From Tranzscheliella williamsii (Eukaryota > Basidiomycota > Ustilaginomycetes > Ustilaginales > Ustilaginaceae): a stretch of DNA of 64,000 bases. Below the pieces are notes generated by a model. It was not told where the DNA came from. It did no database searches and saw only the letters and a list, made by a program, of their open reading frames with translations. Positions within the stretch are counted from its first letter, which is position 1. Each line of letters begins with the position of its first letter. Shown one piece after another: positions 51,108 to 61,709 of the stretch. The stretch spans positions 310,001 to 374,000 of the forward strand of contig JALBYF010000001.1 of assembly GCA_023212725.1 (NCBI GenBank), written 5' to 3'. The translations under genes were made by a program, and so were the position numbers.

Positions 51108-54100
51108 ATGACGGACGCACATCAGTCCCCTCTGATTCTGTTACCGCTCAAGTCTACAGAAGAAGTGGACCTTGGATCGGCGGTCAAGACGCTCATCACA
51201 AACAGCTACGGCGAGAATGCAAAAAGCTATGCCGAGCAAACGTCGCAGCTCAACCGAGCCCGGCAGGACGCTGTCCGAGGTGCCGGCTCCGACGCCACGG
51301 GTCGTGACCTTCTTTTCAAGTGGTTCCACATGCTAGAGATGCTAGAGCTTCGCTTCCCCGAGCTTCGCATCCCCTTTCCTTGGAAAGACGCTTTCACCCA
51401 AAAAGTCATCTCCCAATCTAGTCTGGCGTACGAAAAAGCGAGCATCATCTTCAACATTGCCGCCACTCTTTCGTCCCTCGCATCATCACAGCCGAGGATG
51501 TCGGGAAACCCGGATGGCGTCAAGAGAGCCTATGCTGCTCTTCGCCAGGCTGCTGGCATGCTGAGCTACATCAACGAGAACTTCCTCCACGCCCCAAGTA
51601 CTGATATGAGCAAAGACGTGGTTCAGTTTCTTGTAGGTCTCACTCTAGCCCAAGCATCCGAAGTCTTTCTGGATAAGACCATCGAAGAGAAGAAAGGGAA
51701 TGGCCTAATATCCAAGCTAGCCAGCCAGACGGCTTCTGCGTATGTTGGTCTAGTGGAAGATTCGCGAGAGTTCACCAACAAGTCCATCATCGAACGTTCC
51801 TGGACCTACCTCATCCAGACCAAAGCCAAACATTTCACTTCTGTGATGCAGTACTACAAAGCATTGGCCGACGACGCCGCTGGATCCCATGGAGCCTGTC
51901 TCGTCCGTCTCACTGTTGCAGAGGCCCAGGCAAAGGAGGCGCAAAAGCTGGTGACCGGCTTCAATGCTTCTGCCGGAGCCAACAACAGTGCCACTCGCCC
52001 TTCGCTCCCCAGCGACGCCGGCTCATCCATGGTAGCCTTGGTATCGGCACACCTGGTCCGCTGTACCGAGCGCAAAGACGCTGCAGTGAAAGACAACGAC
52101 CTCATATACCACGACATTCTTCCGTCCGAATCCGCGCTTCCCGCTGTCGATAAGCTTGTAGCCGCCACGCCCATCGCCATCCAAGAGCTCTTTGCTGCGC
52201 CCGAGGTGCAGCGTGTCATTGGGCCTGATCTCTTCCAGAACTTGGTTCCGCTGGGAGTGCATGAGAAGGCCTCTCTCTACTCCGAGGAAAAGGCTAAGAT
52301 CGCCCGCGCCGAGTCTGAACGGCACGACCTGGCTAACGGCGAATATCAGGCCTCGATCGAATACCTGGGTCTGCCGGGCAGCTTGAAAAAGTACCGCGCC
52401 ATTGCGCAAGGTGCAGGCGGAAGCGCGATGCTGGACTCGCTCGCCGATCCAGGGACCGAAGTCATGCGTTGGTCCAATGAGGAGTCCGAGGGCGGTGGAG
52501 GTAGGGGTGCAGATGGATTGGGCTTCGGCACGTCAGGGGTGAGCTCCGCGCTGCAACGAATTGAAAACATGAAGGCCCAGGCCGCATCCGAGATCGAATC
52601 CGCCACCGCCGCACTGGACGACGAGAACCGTGAGTGCGAGAAGCAGCGCGTGCGCTTCGGACACAAATGGACCCAGGACCCCGCGAGTCTCCACACCAAG
52701 GACATGCGTGCCAGTCTCAAGGAGAACAGGGATGCACTTCAGCAAGCCTCGGACAATGACTCCCAGATCGGCGAGCTGTGGAACACCATCCGTCACGATA
52801 TCCAACTGCTCGTTGATGGACGAGAGGCTCTCGAGGCTGCCTTTGCGTCAGCGCTGACCGGCCAGACCAGCCTGTATGGTCGCGGCATGAATCAACAATC
52901 GCTCATCGATGTCTCTGCTGACGAAGAGGATGCTTCTGCTGCCGGAATCTCGGCTGTCAAGGCGAAACTAAGCCAGATCGACGAGCTGCTGCTCAAGCTG
53001 AACAAGGTGAAGAAGGACCGGGGCGAAGTGCTCGCCGACCTCAAGGAGAAGATCCAGGGCGACGACATCTCGCAAGTCTTGGTGCTCAACCGGCGCGCGC
53101 AGAACGTCGACTCGTCGATCTTTGCTGCCGAGCTGGAGAAGTTCAAGCCACATCAGAACCGGATTGCGGTGAGCTTGCATCACCAGGAGGTGCTGCTCTC
53201 GGAGCTTTCTGCGGCGTTTCAGGAGCTTGTTGAGCTGCCAGCAGCCAAGGCGGCGGGGAGCAAGTGGGACGAGAAGGAGAAGGCGCGGAACCAGCTGGTT
53301 GCGCGGCTGCGGCGCGCGCGGGAGGCGAATGCCAAGGTGCGGGCGGGGGCGGCCAAGGGGGTGCAGTTCTACACGGAGCTGCTGGAGCTAGTCAAGGCGA
53401 CGCGGCAGAATGTGAGTCGCTACTGTGCTGACCGCAGGGCGGAGCGGCAGCGGCTGGCGTCCGAGCTGGAGTGGGAGGAGCGCGGCGCGGGCGCGGGCGC
53501 GGCCGGCAGCGGGGTGCGCTCGCCCGCCACTGCCGGGTCGGACGCGCTGTCGTCCTCGTTTGCCAGCATGGGTCTCGAGCGTGGCGGCGGGCCGGGCGGG
53601 CCGCTGCCGCCCGCGGTGCCGCAGCGGCAGCCCAGCTCAGGCTACGCCAGCATGTACGGCGGGGCAGCAGCATCGCCCTCGCCCTCGCCCTCGCCGCACG
53701 GGCCCCCCGCAGCGGCCCTACCAGGCGTCCACCCGAACAGGGCCGGCAGCCTGCCTCCCCCGCCGGCACCCCTGCCGCACCAGTACCAGCCACACCAGCA
53801 GCACGCACAGCCGCACGCGCAACCGCACCCGTACGAAGGCATGTTCGCCGCCCCGTACGCCGAACGCCGCTCCGAGCCCTCGTACGCACCGCCCACACAC
53901 GCCCCCGCCCTGCCCCCTCCGCCCCCACAGTTCCACCCCAGCTACGCCTCGCCCCCCTCCGCCCCGCACCAGCAGCCCTACCCCGGCTTTCCCCACCAGG
54001 CTCCCTCCCCATACACCTCCTACCAGCAAATCCCCCAGCACTACCTCCCCGCCGCTCCCCCCGCCCACTACCCTCCGCACAGCCAGCCAACCCCCCAGCC

Positions 54101-54176
54101 CTACCCACATTCACCCCCGCCGCACCAGCAGCATCCCCAGCAACAGGCCTACCAGCCCTACCGCCCGCCTTACTGA
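51108..54176 (+). CDS. BRO1: ESCRT-associated BRO1-domain protein (BRO1/ALIX)
   Basis: 1022 residues from ATG at 51108 ([22 protein letters not shown], the usual start of BRO1 domains). The BRO1 domain covers about 1-380: [15 protein letters not shown]-like [31 protein letters not shown] and [10 protein letters not shown] are recognisable. A helical V-shaped (ALIX LYPXL-binding) domain spans about 400-770. After a basic linker, the last ~200 residues are Pro/Gln/His/Tyr-rich and disordered, as in ALIX and Bro1. The protein binds ESCRT-III (Snf7) and in yeast recruits the deubiquitinase Doa4 to endosomes for multivesicular-body sorting. The related pH-signalling scaffold PalA/Rim20 shares the BRO1 and V domains; the long Pro-rich tail favours BRO1 here. 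No intron. Confidence 0.88.
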   Translation: MTDAHQSPLILLPLKSTEEVDLGSAVKTLITNSYGENAKSYAEQTSQLNRARQDAVRGAGSDATGRDLLFKWFHMLEMLELRFPELRIPFPWKDAFTQKVISQSSLAYEKASIIFNIAATLSSLASSQPRMSGNPDGVKRAYAALRQAAGMLSYINENFLHAPSTDMSKDVVQFLVGLTLAQASEVFLDKTIEEKKGNGLISKLASQTASAYVGLVEDSREFTNKSIIERSWTYLIQTKAKHFTSVMQYYKALADDAAGSHGACLVRLTVAEAQAKEAQKLVTGFNASAGANNSATRPSLPSDAGSSMVALVSAHLVRCTERKDAAVKDNDLIYHDILPSESALPAVDKLVAATPIAIQELFAAPEVQRVIGPDLFQNLVPLGVHEKASLYSEEKAKIARAESERHDLANGEYQASIEYLGLPGSLKKYRAIAQGAGGSAMLDSLADPGTEVMRWSNEESEGGGGRGADGLGFGTSGVSSALQRIENMKAQAASEIESATAALDDENRECEKQRVRFGHKWTQDPASLHTKDMRASLKENRDALQQASDNDSQIGELWNTIRHDIQLLVDGREALEAAFASALTGQTSLYGRGMNQQSLIDVSADEEDASAAGISAVKAKLSQIDELLLKLNKVKKDRGEVLADLKEKIQGDDISQVLVLNRRAQNVDSSIFAAELEKFKPHQNRIAVSLHHQEVLLSELSAAFQELVELPAAKAAGSKWDEKEKARNQLVARLRRAREANAKVRAGAAKGVQFYTELLELVKATRQNVSRYCADRRAERQRLASELEWEERGAGAGAAGSGVRSPATAGSDALSSSFASMGLERGGGPGGPLPPAVPQRQPSSGYASMYGGAAASPSPSPSPHGPPAAALPGVHPNRAGSLPPPPAPLPHQYQPHQQHAQPHAQPHPYEGMFAAPYAERRSEPSYAPPTHAPALPPPPPQFHPSYASPPSAPHQQPYPGFPHQAPSPYTSYQQIPQHYLPAAPPAHYPPHSQPTPQPYPHSPPPHQQHPQQQAYQPYRPPY

Positions 54177-54676
54177 TTTGCACTTAACTACGTAGCCACA
54201 ACTACGTATGCGGTCAATACCTGCAGCGATGCCGCCGCGCGTCACAGTCGCAATACAGCAGCAAATCATTTCACTCGAGACTGTGGCTATGTACATACAC
54301 GGTGCGGTCGGGGTTCGGGTCGAAAAGCGCGTGGCACAAGACACCTCAGCAGGCGGCGGTCAGCACCTTTGAGCGTCCGACGGCCAAATATTCGGACAAG
54401 AAGCGATGGACAGAAGGCAGGGCTGGATGATCCGGGGTGCCTGAACCTTGAGAAGTAGGCTTTCCGCTGGAGAGCCCGTAACGAGCTGAGGTCAAGAGAC
54501 GAGCTGGGTGGGGGAGGACGCGTCAACACACGTCATCCGAAGCAGGCGAGATTTGGGCCGCGTACGGCAAGAGATACGGACAAGCACAACGCTGCTGTGT
54601 GGCGGGTTCAGGTCGAAAGTGCAATCAACGGCATGTGGAATGAGATTGTCATTGATGATTCCGTCGAGCAGGATAC
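54177..54676. other. Convergent 3' intergenic region
   Basis: 500 nt between the 3' ends of BRO1 and the FHA gene. Nothing coding is seen. Confidence 0.5.
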
Positions 54677-56455
54677 CTAGGTCCCGTTGCTACCGGAGGC
54701 CGCAGAGATCTGAGCTGCAGTGTGCATCAAACCCTTGAACGTAAAGACAGAGCCGCCAAGGAATCCGATCGACAATAAACTGGTAGCGTAGACCACTTTC
54801 TTCAAAATCCTACCAGCTTTGGCGACGTGGTTGCGCGGCTTCAGTTCCTGCTTGGCAGACCGAGTCTGCTGGTAGCCCGTCCTCGGTCTTTTGGAGGGTG
54901 ACGGAGATTCAGAAATGGATGTGCATCCAGTAGAAATAGACGCATTTTCATCAGAGCCAGACAGCGAGAGGCCATCCTCGCCGTCATCGCTCACAACGCT
55001 ATCATCGCCATATCGCGGCCGTTTGGCACCTGTGAGCTGCTGGAAGGGACTGGTAGCGCGAGCGACGTGGTCTAGGCCCGGCGCATGAGTTGATGCTGTT
55101 ACCTCTGCACCACCGGTCGCGGCCGGGGGCTCAGGTTGAAGATCATGCTGAGACTCAGCTTCACCTCTCTCTTCCACAGCATCAGCCTTGGTGGTCTCTG
55201 CAACGACAATGGCCTGAGTAGGCGATGCAACAGGAGCATCACCCGCTTCCTCTACCCCTGTCGCCGTTGTTGCCGTCAGGTTCTGGCGACTGGCACCCTC
55301 GGCTTCGGACGTCGCCGAACGGGAGTTAGGTTGCGCCTCGCTCGAATTTACCAACTGGCCAGCCGCTGCAGCCTGTTCGATAGTCACAGAAAGCTCACCG
55401 TCCGACAGGCCAGTGGAGCTTGCCTCCGTTCCAGCAGAAGCTGTGTCGCTGGACCCGGACTGCTCCGACTCTCCGATAACGCTCGCATCATCTGCCATAT
55501 CTCCGCGCTGGATTTGAGATCGGACTTCGAGATAACCCTGCATGTACTGACAGCCTTGCTGGGTTGCCTCGAGCTTTTCACTAAGGAGATCTCGTACCTC
55601 TGTGAGAATGGACGTAGGAGGAGCCTCCTCATCGTCGGTATCTTCAGCCTCGACATCGTGAACCTCAAAATCGCTGTGATCAGATCCATCGCCAAGGTCG
55701 ACAGATGCGGTGGCTGGAGGAGTCAAGTCTTCATCAAATGCGCCGGCATCTCGTTCGTGAGCCTCGGAGTGTGAATCCACTTCTTTGAGCACGTCACTGC
55801 CGGAGAGGTCCACAACATCTCGGGGAGGATGAGGTAAGGCGATCGAAGCGTCGGACGGTGCTTGGGGCTTCCGAGAAGCGTGAAAGGTTTTGGAGTCTAT
55901 GGTGACAACGTCGGGTTCGGAGTCGAGCATATCGTCTCCAACTCGGACAGATGATCGAGAGGCTTGTTCATTCAGCTTCGCCGGCGAGTCCAGGATCGGT
56001 GGTGTCGTGATAAATTTGACATAGCCACAGACGGGGTGATACTCCCCTCCGGACTTCCCACATTGCTTTCCGAATTGGACATACTCGCCATCATACAGGT
56101 AGTGACAATTGCCCAATCTCTTTACGGATTCGTCAAAGTTACCAGCAGGGTCGAGACAGCTGTAGGCCGGAGCTACGTAAGTTCCATGGCTGGACCCCAG
56201 GTCTTGTATGCACGGGCGACCGAGACGCCAACCAATATGTGCATGTACACGCGAGACTACCTTGGCGTTCGGAAAGTAGAGCTCGGTAGAAAGATCGTTG
56301 ACCAGAGATGCCTTGGCCTGAGAGGAGGTACGGGAGATGGTTTTGCGACAGCCTTCTTTGATGAAGAAGACCTGCTTAGCATCTGTCTTGGCCTGGTTGA
56401 AAGGTGTCGGTCCCTCCTCTGAAGCGTTGACCCAATGAAATTCGATGCCGTACAT
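54677..56455 (-). CDS. FHA-domain protein with C-terminal membrane anchor
   Basis: 592 residues, ATG at 56455, no intron. The FHA domain is at about 25-150, with VVSRVHAHI (the phosphothreonine-binding S-R-x-H) and DLGSSHGTYV. Relative to a minimal FHA it carries a Cys/Gly-containing insertion (FGKQCGKSGGEYHPVCGY). The middle ~370 residues are acidic, Ser/Thr/Ala-rich and disordered. Near the end are a basic patch (QELKPRNHVAKAGRILKK) and one hydrophobic helix (VVYATSLLSIGFLGGSVFTF), followed by about 20 polar residues: a tail anchor. FHA plus tail anchor recalls the STRIPAK subunits SLMAP/Far9/Far10, which sit on ER, nuclear envelope or mitochondria, but the coiled coils expected in those proteins are not obvious here. 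It presumably docks a phosphoprotein at a membrane. Confidence 0.75.
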   Translation of the reverse strand: MYGIEFHWVNASEEGPTPFNQAKTDAKQVFFIKEGCRKTISRTSSQAKASLVNDLSTELYFPNAKVVSRVHAHIGWRLGRPCIQDLGSSHGTYVAPAYSCLDPAGNFDESVKRLGNCHYLYDGEYVQFGKQCGKSGGEYHPVCGYVKFITTPPILDSPAKLNEQASRSSVRVGDDMLDSEPDVVTIDSKTFHASRKPQAPSDASIALPHPPRDVVDLSGSDVLKEVDSHSEAHERDAGAFDEDLTPPATASVDLGDGSDHSDFEVHDVEAEDTDDEEAPPTSILTEVRDLLSEKLEATQQGCQYMQGYLEVRSQIQRGDMADDASVIGESEQSGSSDTASAGTEASSTGLSDGELSVTIEQAAAAGQLVNSSEAQPNSRSATSEAEGASRQNLTATTATGVEEAGDAPVASPTQAIVVAETTKADAVEERGEAESQHDLQPEPPAATGGAEVTASTHAPGLDHVARATSPFQQLTGAKRPRYGDDSVVSDDGEDGLSLSGSDENASISTGCTSISESPSPSKRPRTGYQQTRSAKQELKPRNHVAKAGRILKKVVYATSLLSIGFLGGSVFTFKGLMHTAAQISAASGSNGT

Positions 56456-57459
56456 GGCGTAGCGCTTACCAGGGGTGAAGTCGTGTACCGTCGTGATGGA
56501 GAGGGGAGGAAAGGACGATGAAAAGATTAAGGGAGGAAAGGGTGGTCAGCGGTGCTAATGTCAGCTGCATGTGGGCTGCTGCGCTGCGACTGACTGATTA
56601 GCCATATGACAGGTGAGGTGATTGGGCTTGGACCCCCTTTTTCGTTATCACGCAAGGTCAGGCGAACCTCATAACTTAGCTTTAGGCCCCTTTCGGCCTT
56701 TCGCCTCACTCGCAATACTTGAACGGTCCCGCCGTCCGCTGATCACCTCAACCAACAAGCGCGCATCTGTGCAGTCAGATTGCTGTTGCTATAGGATTCA
56801 TAATGAGAAGCGCTCATGCGGAAGGAGCAGACACAGAAGCAGTTGCCCAGAACAGCACACGAGATCTAAGCAGCACTGCGTTTCAACGAGGCTCTCAATC
56901 AGCTAGCTCTGTACAAATGCTGCGTCTGATACAGTGAAGCCTCACATGTAAGGGTTGTGCTGTGCCAACCAGTTCACAGGGACTTTTGCGCAGGCCATTT
57001 GCTCCCGAAAGTCACACAAGTGCACTGTTGTATGCATAGCGAATGCACTGCATAATCTGCTGTCAGTTAGACCCTGAATCCCCGCTTGGGGGCGGCTACA
57101 ACCTTGCGCGCGATAAAGCAGCAAAGCGTTTATCTGTGCCCACGAGATTCACAATTTGGCTGAGTCGTGAGGTTGCGCGCGCAGGAAATTAAAGATAACT
57201 ACACTTTGCGAGAACCTTTGCTGTCACTCCACATGTCGGCCTAACAACCAAAGGTGCGATCATTTCTCGTGCTTCGTTGGTTTTTGGTACCAGCAAGTAG
57301 ACACAGTTACGTTTGTGTTGCTCCTGATGATCAGATCTAAGTTGAGCTGGGATGATGCATACAATGACAACCCGTCTAGTGAGCAAGGAGCAAGCACATA
57401 TGGCTTGCCACCAATCATGGCAGAGGAGGAAACGATAAGGGGGTCCTTCACGGTTCCGC
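56456..57459. other. Intergenic region, no gene seen
   Basis: About 1 kb between two minus-strand genes, less GC-rich than its flanks by eye. It contains the FHA gene promoter and the MSP1 3' UTR. No repeat or RNA gene is seen. Confidence 0.5.
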
Positions 57460-58748
57460 TCAGTCTAATGGATCTGCGTCGACCGTCATTGGCCCAGCTC
57501 GGGATCCGTTGACCGGTGTCGCTGCTGTGTCGCTGACAAAGAAGTCGGAGTTGCGGAGCGGTCTTGACTCGACCTTGGCAGCGGGGGTAGCTGCTGCTAT
57601 GTCGGATTCAGACGGGGTGAGCGTGCCAGTTGGTGTACCTTGTACGCTTCCTTTGGATCCGGCCGTTGCCAGCCGCCTTCGCTCGGCCACTGATTCTCTA
57701 CCCTGTTTGCTTCGAAGGAATTCGCGCACCGGCCTCATGGCGGCGTTTCTGCAGAGCTCCTTCAGATCACTTCCGCTGTAACCTTCGGTGCGCTTGACTA
57801 GATCTGACATTTTAAAGCCCGCATCCAGCCGAGTTGCCGAAAGCATGAGAGTCAGAATCTTTTCACGCTGGGCTGCGCTTGGCAGAGAGACCGCATATCG
57901 TTTCGGCAGTCGACGCAGGATGGCGGAGTCAATGTCGTTGGGTCGGTTGGTGGCTCCTAACACCATGATACGGTCGGTCGAAGACGTCAGGCCGTCCCAT
58001 AGACTGTATCAACCCACAGAGAAATGCAACCGGCCGGAAACGATGGTCAGATATATGGAGCAAGGTAACGACTCAGTGCGACGGCTGCCGGGCACGCCTG
58101 GATTACTCACGTCATAAACTCGGCCTTCATCATACCGGTAACCTCGTGATCTCCGGTTGCTCGCTCCCGGAGGAAGCTGTCAATTTCGTCAATAAAGATA
58201 ATCGAGGGTTGCAACTTTCTCGCTAGGCTGAAGAGAGCAGCTACAAGCTTGTTCGATTCGCCGAACCATTTGTTCGTCAAGGTAGAAACGTGCATGTTGA
58301 TAAACGTGGCACCACTTTCTTTGGCCAGCGCCTTGGCCAGCATGGTCTTGCCGGTGCCCGGCGGTCCATAAAGCAATACACCTTTAGGTGCACCAAGCAA
58401 GCCGCTGGCGTTGGCAAAAAGCTCAGGATAGCACAACGGTGCAATGACGCTCTCTTGCAACGAAGAGATAATGCCTTCCAGCCCACCAATGGCAGCAAAG
58501 TCGACAGGGATGTCTTCCGGTAGGATGAGCTCGGCAGAGATTTGCTCTTCGTATTCATTCAGCTCGAGATTCTTGCCGCGCAGGCCAAGCTTCCCGAGTT
58601 TCTGATCGGCCACCTTCTTTGAGTCCTGACGCTTCTGCCGATTTGGGTCGAGCGAGGTCATGACGTATTTGAAAGCATAATAGAAGGCAACCTGGCTGAT
58701 TGTGAAGACCGCCACGTCCGTCATCATCTTCCTCGTCACCTCCTTCAT
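57460..58748 (-). CDS. MSP1: AAA ATPase MSP1/ATAD1 (mitochondrial outer-membrane dislocase)
   Basis: Two exons: 58111-58748 and 57460-58003, with a 107-nt intron (GTGAGT..ACAG); the junction restores KAEFMT|LWDGL. 393 residues. An N-terminal membrane helix ([19 protein letters not shown]) is followed by a linker and a single AAA module: Walker A GPPGTGKT, pore-loop segment [10 protein letters not shown], Walker B IIFIDEID, sensor ATNRPNDID and arginine fingers [23 protein letters not shown] marks the small subdomain, and a polar stretch precedes a conserved-looking end (RPLRNSDFF...DPLD). Msp1 extracts mislocalised tail-anchored and stalled precursor proteins from the mitochondrial outer membrane and peroxisomes. 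The polar Gly/Thr/Ser insertion in the C-terminal part (about 35 residues) makes it slightly longer than the yeast enzyme. Confidence 0.94.
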
Positions 58749-59456
58749 GATGAAACAGATCGAATGTGGATGTGGGCCTTCCTGGAGTTGTTCTCTCCGT
58801 TCCTACCTAAACAGCAGCTAATTCACGCAGTAGTCGTGATGCAAGAAAGTCTGGATATGACTGGGAACGTAAATTGTTGCAGGACTGCGTGGTGCAATTG
58901 CTCCGACCACGTCTTCCAACCGTAAAGAATGTGTTATGCTGCGGCTGCTCAAGCCTAGAAAACGGTATGATGAGAAGCAAGTCTGGGGATGGTAGATTAA
59001 GAGCTACGTGTCGCCTAGAGAAAGCCGGAACGCTTTCAACCCGAATTCCATATCCTCCGACACAGATTCACAATTTGGACGAGCTGGAAGAATCAGAACG
59101 CGACCGAGTACCGGGTGTCGTGTGTTAGATTATGCTTCTCTGAAGTGGAGCTGCGCTGTTGGTCGATCACTGGAACCTTTGGCAGTGGAATACGCAACAC
59201 TCAAGACGCGCAAGGACCCTCTCCCTAGAACATTGGACCAAGTCCACCGACACTTCCCCTCGACGGCTACACCTCCAGCTATCCACGTCATCTTTCACCG
59301 CAGGTCTACTTTGTTGCCATCTTCGTGCTGGGGCTGACAAGCAAGACTCATACAACCGGGAAGTTCTCTGCCCACGCCAGCCGCGCCATCGTCTGGACAC
59401 CACCTCCTCGCCTTGAACCTCCACCTCGCTTGGACAAGCCACACGATCCCATCAAG
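58749..59456. other. Divergent promoter region, MSP1 and PUP3
   Basis: About 700 nt between divergent starts. I looked for the proteasome-associated element GGTGGCAAA; only a loose match (TGGCAACAAA on the minus strand near 59313-59322) is present. No gene is seen. Confidence 0.4.
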
Positions 59457-60360
59457 ATGAGTATCATGGAATACAATGGAGGAAGTGTCGTGGCTGCCAA
59501 GGGAAAGAACTGCGTTGCTATCGCCTGCGACCTCCGGCTAGGCCAGCAGGCCATGACGGTCGCTACCAATTTTGACAAGGTCTTCCAGGTGACAGAGAAG
59601 ACCTATATTGGATTGCCCGGCCTCGCCTCGGACGTACACACGCTCAAAGAGCGGTTCCGTTACCGTGTCAACATGTACAAGATGAAGGAGGAGCGCGATA
59701 TCGAGCCAGAAACATTCGCGCATCTCGTCAGCTCAACACTCTACGAACGCAGGTAGGTTGCTGCCACACCGACCCTAGTGTCTCACCCACTATTTCGGGC
59801 AACTGACCTTACATGTCTCTCGCGGCAATGGTTGCCATGCAGATTCGGCCCTTACTTCATCGAGCCAGTCATTGCAGGTATCAATTCGAAGAACGAGCCT
59901 TTCATCGCAGCAGCAGATGTCATCGGATGTCTCAACTTTGCCAAGGACTTCGTCGTCAGCGGTACCGCCGGAGACAAGCTATTTGGCATGGCCGAAGGTC
60001 TCTGGGAGCCTGATCTTGTAAGTACCACTTCAAGTCTCGCCACGCCGGCTTTTTCCTTTGTTACACCATCGGCCCTGTCTGACTTCATCCTTTCTCGCTT
60101 TACCTTTACCAACAGGGGCCGGATGAGCTTTTCGAGACCGTATCACAGATCTTGCTAGGCGCTCTCGAGCGAGACGCCCTTTCAGGCTGGGGCGCCATTG
60201 TCAGAGTGATGTGAGTAATGATTTGGACTACTATACCTTGTTCACAATGATGAAGGTCTCGTAAGTCTCTGCTGACACGGAAGATGGCGTTTCTGCTCAT
60301 CCCGCATACAGCACACCAGAGAGGGTCATCGAGCGAACGCTCAAGGCAAGAATGGACTAA
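59457..60360 (+). CDS. PUP3: 20S proteasome subunit beta-3
   Basis: Four exons: 59457-59752, 59843-60017, 60116-60210 and 60312-60360, 204 residues, the same size as PSMB3. The junctions restore YERR|FGPYFIEPVIAG, WEPDL|GPDELFETVSQ and AIVRV|ITPERVIERTLKARMD. The family features MSIMEYNGGSVVAAKGKNCVAIACDLR... (split in blocks here) and YIGLPGLASDVHTL are clear. Beta-3 keeps the Ntn-hydrolase fold but is not catalytic; the position of the active Thr is occupied by Gly in NGGSVVAAKG, as in all beta-3 subunits. It is a structural part of the beta ring of the 20S core in nucleus and cytosol. Start choice: the second Met (MEYNGG) is possible, but MSIM matches the family. Confidence 0.96.
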
Positions 60361-60617
60361 CGTCATCGACCACCGACCTCCCCTCCCAGCCGCCTCCATC
60401 ATGTACTTGTTTAGCAATGCCATCCGATCCCGCTGCACGATCCATTATCCCTGCTGTGGCCGGCATTGGGCCTTACCGGTCACTTGCCCAACGCTGCAAA
60501 GCTAGTCTACGAGTGCACAGCATATGCAGTCATTTGTCCGCGCGTGGGCGTTGCACAGCAGACGGGCTGGGATTCGAGATGCGCGACGAAAAGAGAAAAA
60601 GCAAGGGCGGTGGGCAT

Positions 60618-61360
60618 CTACTTAGTGTGGTGGATTCGGAGCTTGCCACGAATGTAATCGTAGTTGGCGGCGTAGCTCTTTGGAGGGATGCGCGCTATTT
60701 TGGGCTCCTGAATGTGGTAGTCCCAGCCCTGCTTTTCGCAGAAGTGGATCGCATCTTCCTTGGAACGGAACTTGAGCGATGTGCCCTGCATGTAGTCGCC
60801 GCTATGACCGGGCAACACGGGGGAAAGTACACATTCATCGAAACATCAGCATCAGTGGAGACGACAGTGGAAAGTAACGTTCCGATGATACTTACGAAGA
60901 CGCCCAGCCGATCAGAGGATTCTCCCATCGTGCGGACCCCTGAAGAATGTCCCAATCGACTCGCCACACCTTTGTACCGGCCTTACCGGACGAGTTGGCG
61001 GTTTTGGAAGGTCGGAAGATACGAACGCTTCGCTGATGGAGCTCCTCTGGAGAGACATGGTTAGTACAAGATCAGAAGTGAGTAAGAGACATGACGCGGT
61101 GGTAAAGGAGGCGTTCAGCAACGGCTGGTAAACTCACGAGGAGCATCGCTGATGAGATCGGCTGTAACAGCCTGCTCGTGCCGTTGAAGTTGTTCAGCAG
61201 GGAGGTCTCGACCCCTGTTATCAGTCCGCTTAGCGGGTGCTTGAGATGTGTTGGGGTTGTCAGCGTTGAAACGAACTGTAGAGGCGCTGATCCAGCGCGC
61301 GCCGGACGGGACACGTGCAGCAGCCCGGAGAGCCTGCGTCGACTGTCGAAGGAGTGACAT
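60618..61360 (-). CDS. NDUFS4: NADH:ubiquinone oxidoreductase subunit NDUFS4 (18/21 kDa)
   Basis: Three exons: 61138-61360, 60896-61046 and 60618-60801, giving 185 residues. All introns are GT..AG, and the junctions restore ISDAP|QELHQRSVRIFRP and GWASS|GDYMQGTSLKF. The N-terminus (MSLLRQSTQALRAAARVPSG) is Arg-rich without acids, a mitochondrial presequence. The family core follows: VRIFRPSKTANSSG, WRVDWDILQGSARWENPLIGWASS, then FRSKEDAIHFCEKQGWDY and the basic end (IRGKLRIHHTK). NDUFS4 is an accessory subunit of the complex I N-module in the matrix arm, needed for stable assembly. Its presence shows the fungus has a proton-pumping complex I, unlike Saccharomyces. It is divergent from RPAP1 with only about 350 nt between. 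Confidence 0.96.
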
Positions 61361-61709
61361 GGCTTACGACTACTCCGTGTGGACAGATATGAGCGGCGAG
61401 ACGTTACAGACGACGTCGACGAAATCACGACTAAAGACACAGTGTTGCACGGCTAACAGCCGGTGGTTACCCCCAGCCATTCGAACGACTCACAGCTCGT
61501 TCAGATTTCCGATTGGTAATAATGCAGTTCTCGGAGCCGAAAACAAAGATGTAACAACAAAGTCGGTTTCTCGAGTTGTCATTCGCGCCTGTTGTCCGAG
61601 TTCCGCAGCCCAGCCTCTAATTTATTCGGCACTGATGTGCTTCTGCTACTTTCAAGGTTTCGACAACCGCACCAGCAACTGAGCTCGGACGAGCGCTTGA
61701 GCGCATACA
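61361..61709. other. Divergent promoter region, NDUFS4 and RPAP1
   Basis: 349 nt shared by two divergent starts; no specific element recognised. Confidence 0.5.

Noticed and set aside
53392..54195. Several long frames opposite and alongside the 3' end of BRO1
   Set aside because: They arise from the proline-rich, high-GC tail being open in nearly all frames; the BRO1 frame is continuous with a conserved domain.
57146..59079. Identical 15-nt AGATTCACAATTTGG at about 57146 and 59064
   Set aside because: A shared 15-mer is expected by chance about once or twice in 64 kb; flanks do not match.
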